This document shows positions 41,612-49,767 of a stretch of DNA of 64,000 nt, in pieces. Position 1 is the first letter of the stretch. Every line of letters starts with the position of its first letter. The translations under genes were made by a program, and so were the position numbers. The notes below the pieces were generated by a model that searched no databases, had not been told where the DNA came from, and saw nothing but the letters and a program-made list of their open reading frames with translations. Source of the DNA: Chryseobacterium rhizoplanae (GTDB taxonomy: Bacteria > Bacteroidota > Bacteroidia > Flavobacteriales > Weeksellaceae); contig NZ_FXTC01000013.1 of the NCBI RefSeq assembly GCF_900182655.1, forward strand, positions 60,489 to 124,488, read 5' to 3'.

Positions 41612-42103
41612 TTAGGAGATAAAAGAATGGATTAATTTATCAGGAATTTTAATAATAAACTTAAAGCCATCAACAAGTTTACAAGGATTGACACAGAACT
41701 TGCGGGCTGCATTATTAAATGTCAGGAAAATATATTCTTTGCAGACAGCGTATGAAAAAGCCCATACAGAGGCAAATCTTATATTCCTCAGTAGAAATAA
41801 CTGAAGAGCGTTATTCTTAAAAAAAGAAAAATTATACTGATGGCTATTGCAATAGAATGCAAAAACTTCATTTTGAACAGCAGACAATTTGTTTGCAGTC
41901 TTCAAATCATTTTCTGCTTCAGACAAATAAACTGAAACATCAGCTAAACATCGCTGGGGATGATTATTTATAACTGCGCAATAAGATAATTCAGTCTTAC
42001 CTATTGTGCCGGTTATAAACTTAGCGTTTAATTTTCCTACAGCCGCCATAAGCAACAGAAGTGTAATCTTGTGGCCGTAGGAAAGAAAATAATTTCTATC
42101 CAA
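41612..42103 (-). CDS. Unknown protein at head of the inserted operon
   Basis: 163 aa, not recognised. An N-terminal hydrophobic stretch (KITLLLLMAAVGKLNA) could be a signal peptide, but no strong downstream domain is seen. The body has seven cysteines, e.g. SYCAVINN, RCLADVSVY and FCVNPCKLVDG. Close to a good promoter (42124-42152) and 130 bases upstream of the YadA-head-like gene. It may be a small secreted protein. Whether it is really translated is not certain. Confidence 0.5.
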   Translation of the reverse strand: MDRNYFLSYGHKITLLLLMAAVGKLNAKFITGTIGKTELSYCAVINNHPQRCLADVSVYLSEAENDLKTANKLSAVQNEVFAFYCNSHQYNFSFFKNNALQLFLLRNIRFASVWAFSYAVCKEYIFLTFNNAARKFCVNPCKLVDGFKFIIKIPDKLIHSFIS

Positions 42104-42123
42104 TTATGTTGTGTTTTTTCGGT

Positions 42124-42152
42124 ACAAATATAATATATTTTTAACCAAAACA
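42124..42152 (-). promoter_or_regulatory. Promoter of the inserted surface-protein operon
   Basis: Minus-strand TTG (42152-42150), 18-base spacer, TATATTTG (42131-42124). The transcription start would lie about 14 bases before the 163-aa gene. The 42153-42327 stretch upstream is very AT-rich and carries no gene. Confidence 0.6.
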
Positions 42153-42327
42153 ATATTTTATTAGTAAAAAACTAAACAAAATTAACAAATAGTAAAATAG
42201 AAATAAAATATTATGTTAATTGTTATTAAATAAATAACCATATTAAAATATAACAAAGAAACATCCAATAATATTCAAATACTATTATAAAATAACATAC
42301 ACATTTACAAAGATTTACATACAAAAA

Positions 42328-42351
42328 GAGCCCGGGCAAATGCCCGGGCTC
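42328..42351 (-). terminator. Rho-independent terminator of rplKAJL
   Basis: GAGCCCGGGCA / TGCCCGGGCTC, perfect 11-base GC-rich stem with AA loop, followed on the minus strand by TTTTTGT. It ends the ribosomal operon 23 bases after rplL. Confidence 0.92.
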
Positions 42352-42374
42352 CTATATTTATAATAAAATTGAGA

Positions 42375-42740
42375 TTATTTCAATTCTACTTCAGCACCAG
42401 CTTCTTCTAATTGCTTCTTAAGAGCTTCAGCTTCGTCTTTAGAGATACCAGTTTTGATTGGAGCAGGAGCACCATCTACGATATCTTTAGCTTCTTTAAG
42501 ACCAGCACCAGTTAAATCTTTTACTAATTTAACGATAGCTAATTTAGAAGCACCTGCAGACTTAAGAATTACGTCGAATTCAGTTTTTTCTTCAGCAGCT
42601 TCTCCACCACCTGCAGCAACTACTACAGCAGCAGCAGCTGGCTCAATTCCGTACTCATCCTTAAGGATAGTTGCTAATTCGTTTACGTCTTTTACTGTTA
42701 AGTTTACTAGCGTTTCAGCTAAATTTTTTAAATCTGACAT
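42375..42740 (-). CDS. rplL: Ribosomal protein L7/L12
   Basis: 121 aa. N-terminal dimerisation segment, Ala-rich hinge (AAAAVVVAAGGGEAAEE) and C-terminal factor-binding domain (KLAIVKLVKDLTGAGLKEAKDIVD). Recruits translation GTPases to the ribosome stalk. 46 bases downstream of rplJ. A strong terminator follows, so rpoB is not read from here in bulk. Confidence 0.97.
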   Translation of the reverse strand: MSDLKNLAETLVNLTVKDVNELATILKDEYGIEPAAAAVVVAAGGGEAAEEKTEFDVILKSAGASKLAIVKLVKDLTGAGLKEAKDIVDGAPAPIKTGISKDEAEALKKQLEEAGAEVELK

Positions 42741-42786
42741 TGTTGTAATGTTTTTGTTGATTATTTATTTAATTTTTTGAGTGTAA

Positions 42787-43374
42787 TTATTCAGCACTTG
42801 TTTCTTCAGTGCTTTCTGCAGCAGCTTCAGGAGCTTCAGCAGGAGTTTCTTCTACCGCAGGAGCAGCAGCTTCTTCAGCTTTAGCTTCTACAGTTTCAGG
42901 TTTATTTTGAAGAGCAGAAACAACTCTTTGAATTGGAGATTGAAGTAATCCAATGATTTCTCCGATCATTTCCTCTCTAGACTTGATGTTAGCAAGTGCA
43001 GATAAGTTTTCGTCTCCAACGTAGAAAGTTTCCTGAACAAAAGCAGACTTTAAAGCTGGCTTTTCTTCTTTCTTTCTGAAACCTTGGATTAATTTAGCTG
43101 GACCGTTTGCAGTCTCAGAAATCATTAATGCAGAGTTTCCTTTAAAAGTCTGGAACATTTCAGAGTAATCTACTCCTTCAATCTGCTCCATTGCTTTTTG
43201 TAAAAGTGTATTTTTCACCACTTTCACTTTGATATTTTGCTTGAAAGCCTGTCTTCTGAATTCTGAAGACTTCGCAGCGTTCAAACCGTCTAGATCTGCT
43301 ACGTATACTACTTTTGCATCCTGAAGCAAGTCTTTGATCTCTTGTATTGCTACAACTTTTTGGTCTTTTGTCAT
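42787..43374 (-). CDS. rplJ: Ribosomal protein L10
   Basis: 195 aa. Recognised by VAIQEIKDLLQDAKVVYVAD, KNTLLQKAMEQ and the L7/L12-binding helix IQRVVSALQNKPE. It has a C-terminal tail of about 35 residues rich in Ala, Glu and Pro that makes it longer than the usual 165-175 aa; such tails occur in Flavobacteriia. Only 17 bases separate it from rplA, leaving no room for a classical L10 leader in front of it. Confidence 0.96.
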   Translation of the reverse strand: MTKDQKVVAIQEIKDLLQDAKVVYVADLDGLNAAKSSEFRRQAFKQNIKVKVVKNTLLQKAMEQIEGVDYSEMFQTFKGNSALMISETANGPAKLIQGFRKKEEKPALKSAFVQETFYVGDENLSALANIKSREEMIGEIIGLLQSPIQRVVSALQNKPETVEAKAEEAAAPAVEETPAEAPEAAAESTEETSAE

Positions 43375-43391
43375 TGTCTTAAGGATTTATA

Positions 43392-44084
43392 TTAGTTAAC
43401 AGATTTAGTATCGATTGCAATACCAGGGCTCATTGTAGAAGACAAATAAATGCTTTTTACATAAGTTCCTTTAGCAGCAGTTGGCTTCATTTTGATCAAT
43501 GTAGAGATCAATTCCTGCGCATTTTCTTTGATCTTAGCAGCATCGAAAGATACTTTACCAATACCAGCGTGGATGATACCATACTTGTCTACTTTGAAAT
43601 CAATTTTACCTGCTTTCACTTCAGTTACCGCTTTACCAATTTCCATTGTTACAGTTCCTGATTTAGGGTTTGGCATTAAACCTCTTGGACCTAATACTCT
43701 ACCTAATGGACCTAATTTACCCATTACAGCTGGCATAGTAACGATAACGTCAACATCTGTCCAACCTTCTTTGATTTTTTGTAAATATTCGTCAAGACCT
43801 ACATAATCAGCACCAGCAGCTTTAGCTTCTGCTTCTTTATCTGGAGTTACAAGAGCTAATACTTTAACATCTTTACCAGTACCGTGAGGAAGAGATACAA
43901 CACCTCTTACCATTTGGTTTGCTTTTCTTGGGTCTACCCCTAATCTTACAGCGATATCTACAGAAGCATCAAACTTTGTAGTGTTCACCTCCTTTACAAG
44001 AGCTGAACCTTCTTCAAGGTTATAGATTCTTCCTTTTTCTACTTTGCTTAAAGCTTCCTTTTGCTTTTTAGTTAATTTTGCCAT
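43392..44084 (-). CDS. rplA: Ribosomal protein L1
   Basis: 230 aa. L1 signature at VIVTMPAVMGKLGPLGRVLG then RGLMPNPKSGTVT. Binds 23S rRNA at the exit site and, in many bacteria, its own mRNA leader. It lies 11 bases after rplK; a leader hairpin of the expected kind sits in front of rplK (44593-44625). Confidence 0.97.
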   Translation of the reverse strand: MAKLTKKQKEALSKVEKGRIYNLEEGSALVKEVNTTKFDASVDIAVRLGVDPRKANQMVRGVVSLPHGTGKDVKVLALVTPDKEAEAKAAGADYVGLDEYLQKIKEGWTDVDVIVTMPAVMGKLGPLGRVLGPRGLMPNPKSGTVTMEIGKAVTEVKAGKIDFKVDKYGIIHAGIGKVSFDAAKIKENAQELISTLIKMKPTAAKGTYVKSIYLSSTMSPGIAIDTKSVN

Positions 44085-44095
44085 TTCTTTAAGTT

Positions 44096-44539
44096 TTAAG
44101 CGTTAGTTGGTTTAGTTCCTGTTACTCTTAATCCCATAGATCTAGCAGTACCTGCAACCATAGAAACTGCAGAGTCTGTTGTAAAACAGTTAAGATCCGC
44201 CATTTTATCTTCAGCGATTTTCTTTACTTGTTCCCAAGTTACAGAACCTACTTTGTTTCTGTTTGGTTCACCAGAACCTCCCTTGATCTTAGCTGCATCC
44301 ATTAACTGGATTGCTGCAGGTGGAGTTTTAATAACGAATTCAAAAGATTTGTCTTCGTATACTGTAATTACTACAGGTAAAACTTGCCCTGGCTTATCTT
44401 GGGTTCTTCCGTTAAATTGCTTACAAAACTCCATGATGTTCACACCTGCAGAACCCAATGCTGGACCTACTGGTGGAGAAGGGTTAGCTGCGCCACCTTT
44501 CACCTGAAGCTTTACCATTTTAAAGACTTTCTTAGCCAT
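44096..44539 (-). CDS. rplK: Ribosomal protein L11
   Basis: 147 aa. N-terminal VKLQVKGGAANPSPPVGPAL, and C-terminal rRNA-binding domain GTARSMGLRV. First gene of the rplKAJL operon, with its own promoter (44637-44666). In the usual order it directly follows nusG; here about 2.8 kb with three accessory genes intervene. Confidence 0.97.
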   Translation of the reverse strand: MAKKVFKMVKLQVKGGAANPSPPVGPALGSAGVNIMEFCKQFNGRTQDKPGQVLPVVITVYEDKSFEFVIKTPPAAIQLMDAAKIKGGSGEPNRNKVGSVTWEQVKKIAEDKMADLNCFTTDSAVSMVAGTARSMGLRVTGTKPTNA

Positions 44540-44592
44540 TGTTTGTTTTTTAAATTTGAATAATTAATGAGTTTGGAAGCATTTATTATTCA

Positions 44593-44625
44593 GTAGGTTA
44601 TGCACTCACATAACAATAAACCTAC
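44593..44625 (-). promoter_or_regulatory. Leader hairpin of rplK-rplA, possible L1 binding site
   Basis: At the very 5' end of the predicted transcript: outer GTAG/CTAC, asymmetric 6-7 base bulge, inner GTTATG/CATAAC, 6-base loop. A two-helix stem with an asymmetric internal loop is the general form of L1 autoregulatory sites. The assignment is inference. Confidence 0.45.
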
Positions 44626-44636
44626 TTTTTGGACTG

Positions 44637-44666
44637 CAAAAGTATAAAATATTTTTGAAATAGCAA
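44637..44666 (-). promoter_or_regulatory. Promoter of rplKAJL
   Basis: Minus-strand TTG (44666-44664), 19-base spacer, TACTTTTG (44644-44637). Full consensus match and ideal spacing. It gives a leader of about 90 bases. Confidence 0.75.
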
Positions 44667-44799
44667 ACGGAAATTGCTGATTTTTAAAAAGTTTTAAAAA
44701 AATAATTGAGATACAGAATTATTTTCCCGGATCCTCTTTTGCAATATCCCCTTTCAAGAGGAATTTTGAAATACATCTCATTCGGTAAACCTTTTAGCC

Positions 44800-44835
44800 A
44801 AAAAAAGAAGAACATACATTTGCTCTTCTTTTTTT
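44800..44835. terminator. Rho-independent terminator of the three-paralog operon
   Basis: AAAAAAAGAAGA / TCTTCTTTTTTT arms around a 12-base loop, 22 bases past the stop of the 222-aa gene. Separates it from the rplK promoter. Confidence 0.75.
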
Positions 44836-44856
44836 ATTTATAGACTCAAAGAATTA

Positions 44857-45525
44857 CTAAAAACCTGATGGTTTGGTAATTGTTTGGGTAGAACCATTAT
44901 TCCCGCCAAGATCAGCAGTAACATCACTGATATTTTGTTTTGTAATCAACCTTCTGTAAGCCATAAGATAAAGATCTACCGTAAAGTTGTTATAGTTTCT
45001 TGACGGACTGGATGAGTTCACAGCAATAATTCTACTGTCTGTAAATCTTGCTCTGATATGCCATGTTCCGTTACTTTTGAAGGCTACAACATCAGGTGAG
45101 CCCTGTTTGTTATCATTAATACCGTTGTCGCCATAATCAAGCATCACATTGGTATTCCCGTCATTCAGTTTGAATGAGTAGTTATGAAGCACAACCAGAA
45201 AGTTATTCGCATCAATTTTGGTATCATAATCCGTGATTCCTGTTCCGGATACTCCTGTAAGAGTAAGTTTAAGATAATTAAATAACCCACTGCTTTCCAA
45301 AGCCGGATCATACAGCTGCAAACCATTTTGTGAAGTTGCTAAGAAACTACCTCCTGTCATGGTAGGCTCACCCGGATTTCTAAGATATAAAGAATTCGTG
45401 TATGTTTTTCCGTTAACGTCAAGTGTTTCTGTAGGATTAGCTGTGTTTATCCCTACTTTTCCTATTTGGGCATTCAAGAATATCCCCAGACACATGATTA
45501 TTGTGATATAAATTTTTCTTTTCAT
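44857..45525 (-). CDS. Secreted QVGINT-family protein, paralog 3
   Basis: 222 aa. Signal peptide MKRKIYITIIMCLGIFLNA, then QIGKVGINTANPTETLDVNG, a short segment common at the N-terminus of many flavobacterial secreted proteins. The core shares the block DYDTKIDANNFLVVLHNYSF with its two neighbours, followed by strands ending YNNFTVDLYLMAYRRL. No T9SS sorting domain, lipobox or membrane helix. Function unknown. Third gene of a tight operon; 8 bases separate it from paralog 2. Confidence 0.75.
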   Translation of the reverse strand: MKRKIYITIIMCLGIFLNAQIGKVGINTANPTETLDVNGKTYTNSLYLRNPGEPTMTGGSFLATSQNGLQLYDPALESSGLFNYLKLTLTGVSGTGITDYDTKIDANNFLVVLHNYSFKLNDGNTNVMLDYGDNGINDNKQGSPDVVAFKSNGTWHIRARFTDSRIIAVNSSSPSRNYNNFTVDLYLMAYRRLITKQNISDVTADLGGNNGSTQTITKPSGF

Positions 45526-45532
45526 AGTTTTT

Positions 45533-46180
45533 TTATTGAAGCCCTAGAGGCGTGTTGGTTGATACTCCCGAATAAGCTGGCGAAGCAGATGCTGAAACTG
45601 AACCATTGAAAGTTCCCCAGTCTTTAACTAATGACTTTTCAAAAACATTCAGGGTAAGTGTCCATGTTCCATTTTGGGATGAAACGGTACCGGCTCCTTT
45701 AAAGCTTAAATTAATCGCATGATAATTTTTACCCCCACTTGCTATCTGAGTAACTTCAGTAGAATAAGAACCATATGATTTTGGGTTAGTCGTCGTATTA
45801 GCTGCCGACACCGCTCCTGTAAAAACGGCACCTGTAATGGCCACAACATATTTACTTACATCTAATCCTGTATTGAGATTCACTACTTCATCCTGTCTCA
45901 CATTTTTCAATACAATATTATACATATTTACAGGGGCTACATTACGGAGCGATATATCCAACAGCTTTACCTTACCTACCGGTGAAGTATCTTTTGAACG
46001 GGTAAGAAGAAGATAGTTTCCGCTTGCCTTCGTATTTTCAGTATCTATTAAATAGGACTCTACCAATGTTTCTCCTTCAACATCGAGAGTTCCTTTGGGT
46101 GTGCTAGTATTAATTCCAACTTGTGCATTAATGCTTAAAGCAGCAAAACCCGTAAAGAGTATCGCAATAATTTTTTTCAT
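45533..46180 (-). CDS. Secreted QVGINT-family protein, paralog 2
   Basis: 215 aa. Signal peptide MKKIIAILFTGFAALSINA, then QVGINTSTPKGTLDVEGETL. Shared block VVNLNTGLDVSKYVVAITGA corresponds to the DTKID...FLVV block of its neighbours, and WTLTLNVFEKSLVKDWGTF to their C-terminal block. Beta-rich, probably a compact secreted domain. Twelve bases separate it from paralog 1. Function unknown. Confidence 0.75.
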   Translation of the reverse strand: MKKIIAILFTGFAALSINAQVGINTSTPKGTLDVEGETLVESYLIDTENTKASGNYLLLTRSKDTSPVGKVKLLDISLRNVAPVNMYNIVLKNVRQDEVVNLNTGLDVSKYVVAITGAVFTGAVSAANTTTNPKSYGSYSTEVTQIASGGKNYHAINLSFKGAGTVSSQNGTWTLTLNVFEKSLVKDWGTFNGSVSASASPAYSGVSTNTPLGLQ

Positions 46181-46192
46181 AAAGTATTTGTT

Positions 46193-46813
46193 TTATTGAA
46201 TTAATGGAGCTGCAGCAGCACCCGTTGTTGAAGCATTAAGGCTTTGTGTAGAATTAAAATCTTTGGCATAGGATCTGTCAAATACCAGCAAATTCAGTGT
46301 CCAGACTCCTGTAGGAAAAGACGCATCCGGAGAAAAGCCCTGATAATCTGCTTTAAGCTTCCATGTTCCTCCTGCAGAATAAGCAAAAATCTGAGGTACC
46401 GGTGTAAGCCAATCTGCAGAAAAAGTTCTTGTAGGTTGTGTAAATCCAAAGGAAGAAATTACCACCAAAAATTTACTAGAGTTGATCTTTGTGTCAAATT
46501 GATTTACCCAATCCTTGTCTGAAGGATCACAGGTAATTTTAAATTGAATAAGGTTAATAGGTGCCGGAGAATTGGGTACAAAGGAATCGTTGTACGCCGT
46601 AATTTTGTTTTCCGGAGCTGGAGATTTGATAATGAAAGTGTAATTCTCATCCGCTTTCAATTTCTCCATAGGTTGCTTGAAAACAACTCCTGATGTCTTC
46701 ATTGTACCGTTCACGGTAAGTTCTTTTTCTGGTTTCGCAGTATTGATACCAACCTGCGCACTCGCGAGTACGGACGTACCCACAAGAATGACCATCGAAA
46801 TAATTTTTGTCAT
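46193..46813 (-). CDS. Secreted QVGINT-family protein, paralog 1
   Basis: 206 aa. Signal peptide MTKIISMVILVGTSVLASA, then QVGINTAKPEKELTVNGTMK. Shared core block QFDTKINSSKFLVVISSFGF and C-terminal block WTLNLLVFDRSYAKDFNST align with paralog 2. No sorting tail. It is the first gene of the three-gene operon placed between nusG and rplK. Sequence divergence between the three suggests an old duplication followed by specialisation. Confidence 0.75.
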   Translation of the reverse strand: MTKIISMVILVGTSVLASAQVGINTAKPEKELTVNGTMKTSGVVFKQPMEKLKADENYTFIIKSPAPENKITAYNDSFVPNSPAPINLIQFKITCDPSDKDWVNQFDTKINSSKFLVVISSFGFTQPTRTFSADWLTPVPQIFAYSAGGTWKLKADYQGFSPDASFPTGVWTLNLLVFDRSYAKDFNSTQSLNASTTGAAAAPLIQ

Positions 46814-47116
46814 TGAGTTATGTGTTTATAAGGCTTGTGTTTTAAATAGCTAATCCAAACTTTATATTTTTAGTTAAAAACATAAAATTACCATACACCT
46901 GTAAAGAGTGTATGAAATACAAAAAACATAAAATTTATGGATTACTTAACAGCTTGGTTGCAAGAACTATGCCATCTGAAAATAAATTAAAGAATTGGAA
47001 GAAAATTTAAAGCAAAAAATTTTCAAAATAAAGCAATTAAATTAAAAAATTTCATTGTAGAAGAAATCAACAAAATGTCTGTAGTAAAAGACAATACCAT
47101 AATTTTTTATGGCTAC
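46814..47116. other. AT-rich gap without recognisable gene
   Basis: About 300 bases upstream of the three-paralog operon. Only very short frames are present (for example 17 codons starting near 46937 on the plus strand). It must contain the operon promoter on the minus strand, but I see no full TTG/TANNTTTG pair. Confidence 0.5.
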
Positions 47117-47255
47117 TATATATAATTTTACACCATTGTCGTTCTGACGAAAGAAGAATTTCATGTAAACCGTGGATTCTTTATTTCATTGCGTTACATT
47201 CAGAATGACAAAGTCATAATAAAAAGATAGCAACATTAATGTAAAATTGTATATA
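47117..47255. repeat. MITE-like palindromic element
   Basis: About 139 bases bounded by 16-base terminal inverted repeats TATATATAATTTTACA (47117-47132) and TGTAAAATTGTATATA (47240-47255), one mismatch. Inside are partly complementary arms: TTCTGACGAAAGAAGAAT near 47142 and, on the other strand, TTCTGAATGTAACGCAATGA then AATAAAGAATC. This GTCATTCTGA-type repeat is familiar from Bacteroidetes genomes. No open frame. It lies in the gap created between nusG and rplK. Confidence 0.55.
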
Positions 47256-47280
47256 ATTAATAAAGTATAATAAAAGCAAA

Positions 47281-47302
47281 AAGACCGCTTAATAGCAGTC
47301 TT
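47281..47302 (-). terminator. Rho-independent terminator of secE-nusG
   Basis: AAGAC-c-GCT / AGC-a-GTCTT stem with one mismatch and TAAT loop, then a run of T downstream on either strand. It lies 23 bases past the nusG stop. Confidence 0.7.
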
Positions 47303-47325
47303 TTTTATATTTTTATAAGTAATTG

Positions 47326-47868
47326 TTATACTTTTTCTACTTGCATGTAGCTTAGCTCCATTGGAGTTTTTCTACCGAAGATCAGTACAGAAACTTCAAT
47401 TTTCTTTTTGTCTTCAAGAATCTTCTCAACCGTACCATTGAATCCGTTGAAAGGTCCATCGATTACTTTAACGTTTTCACCTACTACGTAAGGAATTTCA
47501 ACATCGCTTGCAAATTCTGAAAGTTCATCCATTCTTCCAAGCATTCTGTTAACCTCTGATTTTCTCATTGGAACAGGATCTCCTCCTTTAGTTAAACTTA
47601 AGAAAGAAATAACTCCAGGAATATTCTTGATAACGTGAGGAATTTCTCCCATCAGATCAGCTTCAATCATCAAGTATCCAGGGTAATAAGGTCTTTCTTT
47701 AGGAACTTTTTTTCCGTTTCTAATTTGAATTACCTTTTCCATAGGAATAACCACTTGAGTAACGTACTGATCAAACCCTAGACGTTTGATTTCTGTCTCA
47801 ATATAGTTTTTCACTTTATTTTCCTGTCCGCTGATTGCTTTCAGCACATACCATTTCAATTCGCTCAT
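47326..47868 (-). CDS. nusG: Transcription termination/antitermination protein NusG
   Basis: 180 aa. NGN domain (WYVLKAISGQENKVKNYIET; PYYPGYLMIEADLMGE) and C-terminal KOW motif (VKVIDGPFNGFNGTVEKILE). Binds RNA polymerase and couples to ribosome or Rho. 19 bases after secE. Followed by a terminator instead of the usual rplK. Confidence 0.97.
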   Translation of the reverse strand: MSELKWYVLKAISGQENKVKNYIETEIKRLGFDQYVTQVVIPMEKVIQIRNGKKVPKERPYYPGYLMIEADLMGEIPHVIKNIPGVISFLSLTKGGDPVPMRKSEVNRMLGRMDELSEFASDVEIPYVVGENVKVIDGPFNGFNGTVEKILEDKKKIEVSVLIFGRKTPMELSYMQVEKV

Positions 47869-47887
47869 TATGGGAAAATACTTTTAA

Positions 47888-48094
47888 TTAATTGAACAAG
47901 TTGATTAGCATTCCAATGATGTTGCTGATTGATTTAGAAAACAATTCATCAACTCCAAAAGTAAATAGAGCCAGAATCACTGTCGCAATAGTCACTACAA
48001 TAGTAGATGACTGAAGGTCAGCCCACTTTGGCCATTCAACTTTATGTCTGAATTCGTTATAAGAACCTTTTAAAAAATCGACAAATGAACTCAT
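47888..48094 (-). CDS. secE: Preprotein translocase subunit SecE
   Basis: 68 aa single-helix form. Amphipathic N-terminal segment (FLKGSYNEFRHKVEWPKWAD), then one transmembrane helix (SSTIVVTIATVILALFTFGV). Stabilises SecY. It starts 12 bases after tRNA-Trp, from whose transcript it is almost surely expressed. Confidence 0.95.
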   Translation of the reverse strand: MSSFVDFLKGSYNEFRHKVEWPKWADLQSSTIVVTIATVILALFTFGVDELFSKSISNIIGMLINLFN

Positions 48095-48106
48095 AATTTA
48101 TATTTG

Positions 48107-48177
48107 CACGGGCACAAGGATTCGAACCCTGATCAACGGTTTTGGAGACCGGTATCCTACCATTGGACGATGCCCGT
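48107..48177 (-). tRNA. trnW: tRNA-Trp (CCA anticodon)
   Basis: 71-base cloverleaf. Acceptor ACGGGCA / TGCCCGT, anticodon loop CTCCAAA with CCA, T loop GTTCGAATC. No encoded 3' CCA. Sits between tuf and secE, the common bacterial arrangement. Confidence 0.97.
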
Positions 48178-48183
48178 AGATAA

Positions 48184-48215
48184 AAAGCTTCCGAGAGTTT
48201 CCTTTCGGAAGCTTT
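48184..48215 (-). terminator. Terminator or attenuator after tuf
   Basis: AAAGCTTCCGA / TCGGAAGCTTT 11-base stem, 10-base loop. It lies between the tuf stop and tRNA-Trp. Partial readthrough is needed if tRNA-Trp-secE-nusG have no own promoter. Confidence 0.75.
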
Positions 48216-48231
48216 ATTTATTTTAAGATGA

Positions 48232-49443
48232 TTAGTCTAAGATTTCAGTAACCTGACCTGAACCAACTGTTCTACCTCCTTCTCTGATCGCAAATCTAAG
48301 ACCTACGTTAAGAGCGATTGGTTGTAACAATTCTACAGTGATCTCTAAGTTATCACCAGGCATTACCATTTCTACACCTTCTGGTAAGAAGATCTCACCT
48401 GTAACGTCAGTAGTTCTTACGTAGAACTGAGGACGGTATTTGTTGTGGAATGGAGTGTGACGTCCACCTTCTTCTTTAGAAAGGATATAAACAGAAGCCT
48501 TGAATTTTTTGTGTGGCTTAACTGAATCTTTCTTAGCGATAACCATACCTCTCTTGATGTCAGTTTTTTCAATACCTCTCAACAATAGACCTACGTTATC
48601 TCCAGCTTCACCTCTATCTAGGATCTTTCTGAACATCTCAACTCCTGTAATAGTAGAAGTTAATTTCTCGTCACCCATACCTACGATATCAACTGGATCA
48701 CCAGTGTTGATAACACCAGCCTCGATTCTACCAGTTGCTACAGTACCTCTACCTGTAATAGAGAATACGTCTTCGATTGGCATCAAGAATGGCTTTTCAG
48801 TATCTCTTGGTGGTTGCTCGATCCAAGTATCAACAGCATCCATCAATTCTTCAACGCTCTTGAACCACTTATCTTCTGTGTTAGCAGGAGAAGCAGTAGC
48901 TGCAGTAAGAGCTCCTAGTGCAGAACCTTGAATTACTGGAGAGTTGTCTCCGTCAAATTCGTAAGTAGATAATAAGTCTCTAAGCTCCATTTCAACAAGC
49001 TCTAATAACTCTGGATCATCTACCATGTCAACTTTGTTCATGAAAACAACGATTCTTGGTACGTTTACCTGACGGCAAAGTAGGATATGTTCTCTAGTCT
49101 GAGGCATAGGACCGTCAGTTGCAGCACATACTACGATAGCTCCATCCATTTGAGCAGCACCAGTTACCATGTTCTTAACATAGTCGGCGTGACCTGGACA
49201 GTCAACGTGAGCATAGTGTCTTTTTTCAGTTTCGTATTCGATGTGAGCAGTATTGATAGTAATACCTCTTTCTTTTTCTTCTGGAGCAGAGTCAATTGCA
49301 GAGAAGTCTTTTTTCTCAGCAAGACCTTTGCTAGCTAATACAGCAGAAATAGCAGCTGTAAGAGTAGTTTTACCATGGTCAACGTGACCAATAGTACCAA
49401 TGTTCAAGTGTGGTTTGTTACGATTAAACGTTTCCTTTGCCAT
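48232..49443 (-). CDS. tuf: Translation elongation factor Tu
   Basis: 403 aa GTPase. G1 GHVDHGKTTL, G3 DCPGHADYV, G4 NKVDMVD, G5 SALGA. Domains 2 and 3 are intact (C-terminus GGRTVGSGQVTEILD). Delivers aminoacyl-tRNA. A TATATTTG -7 element at 49487-49494 with TTG 16 bases upstream marks its promoter. Followed by terminator, tRNA-Trp, secE and nusG. Confidence 0.98.
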   Translation of the reverse strand: MAKETFNRNKPHLNIGTIGHVDHGKTTLTAAISAVLASKGLAEKKDFSAIDSAPEEKERGITINTAHIEYETEKRHYAHVDCPGHADYVKNMVTGAAQMDGAIVVCAATDGPMPQTREHILLCRQVNVPRIVVFMNKVDMVDDPELLELVEMELRDLLSTYEFDGDNSPVIQGSALGALTAATASPANTEDKWFKSVEELMDAVDTWIEQPPRDTEKPFLMPIEDVFSITGRGTVATGRIEAGVINTGDPVDIVGMGDEKLTSTITGVEMFRKILDRGEAGDNVGLLLRGIEKTDIKRGMVIAKKDSVKPHKKFKASVYILSKEEGGRHTPFHNKYRPQFYVRTTDVTGEIFLPEGVEMVMPGDNLEITVELLQPIALNVGLRFAIREGGRTVGSGQVTEILD

Positions 49444-49486
49444 GATTTAAAATTATTTATTTATTGTTTTTCAAATTTTCGGTGTG

Positions 49487-49513
49487 CAAATATAATGAAT
49501 TTTTAAATACCAA
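49487..49513 (-). promoter_or_regulatory. Promoter of tuf
   Basis: Minus-strand TTG (49513-49511), 16-base spacer (short), TATATTTG (49494-49487) followed by CAC. About 40 bases of leader. The rest of the gap to 49767 is AT-rich without further recognisable features. Confidence 0.55.
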
Positions 49514-49767
49514 AAACTTTTTATTAAAAAAACTTTCAATATTCTCATCCAGTGAAGGACAAACCTTATATTTAACGTATTGAGACTGCAAATTTACAAA
49601 TTTTTCCGAATAGAAAAAATCCTTAGAAACGTTTTATTAAAAATATAAAGTATCTTACTAGTTATGAATACAATATACAGATAAAAAAATACGGGCAGTT
49701 ATCTCCATCCGTAAATCCAACTTTATTTTTTTCTCGTAAATATAAAACAACAACTAAAATTACTATT

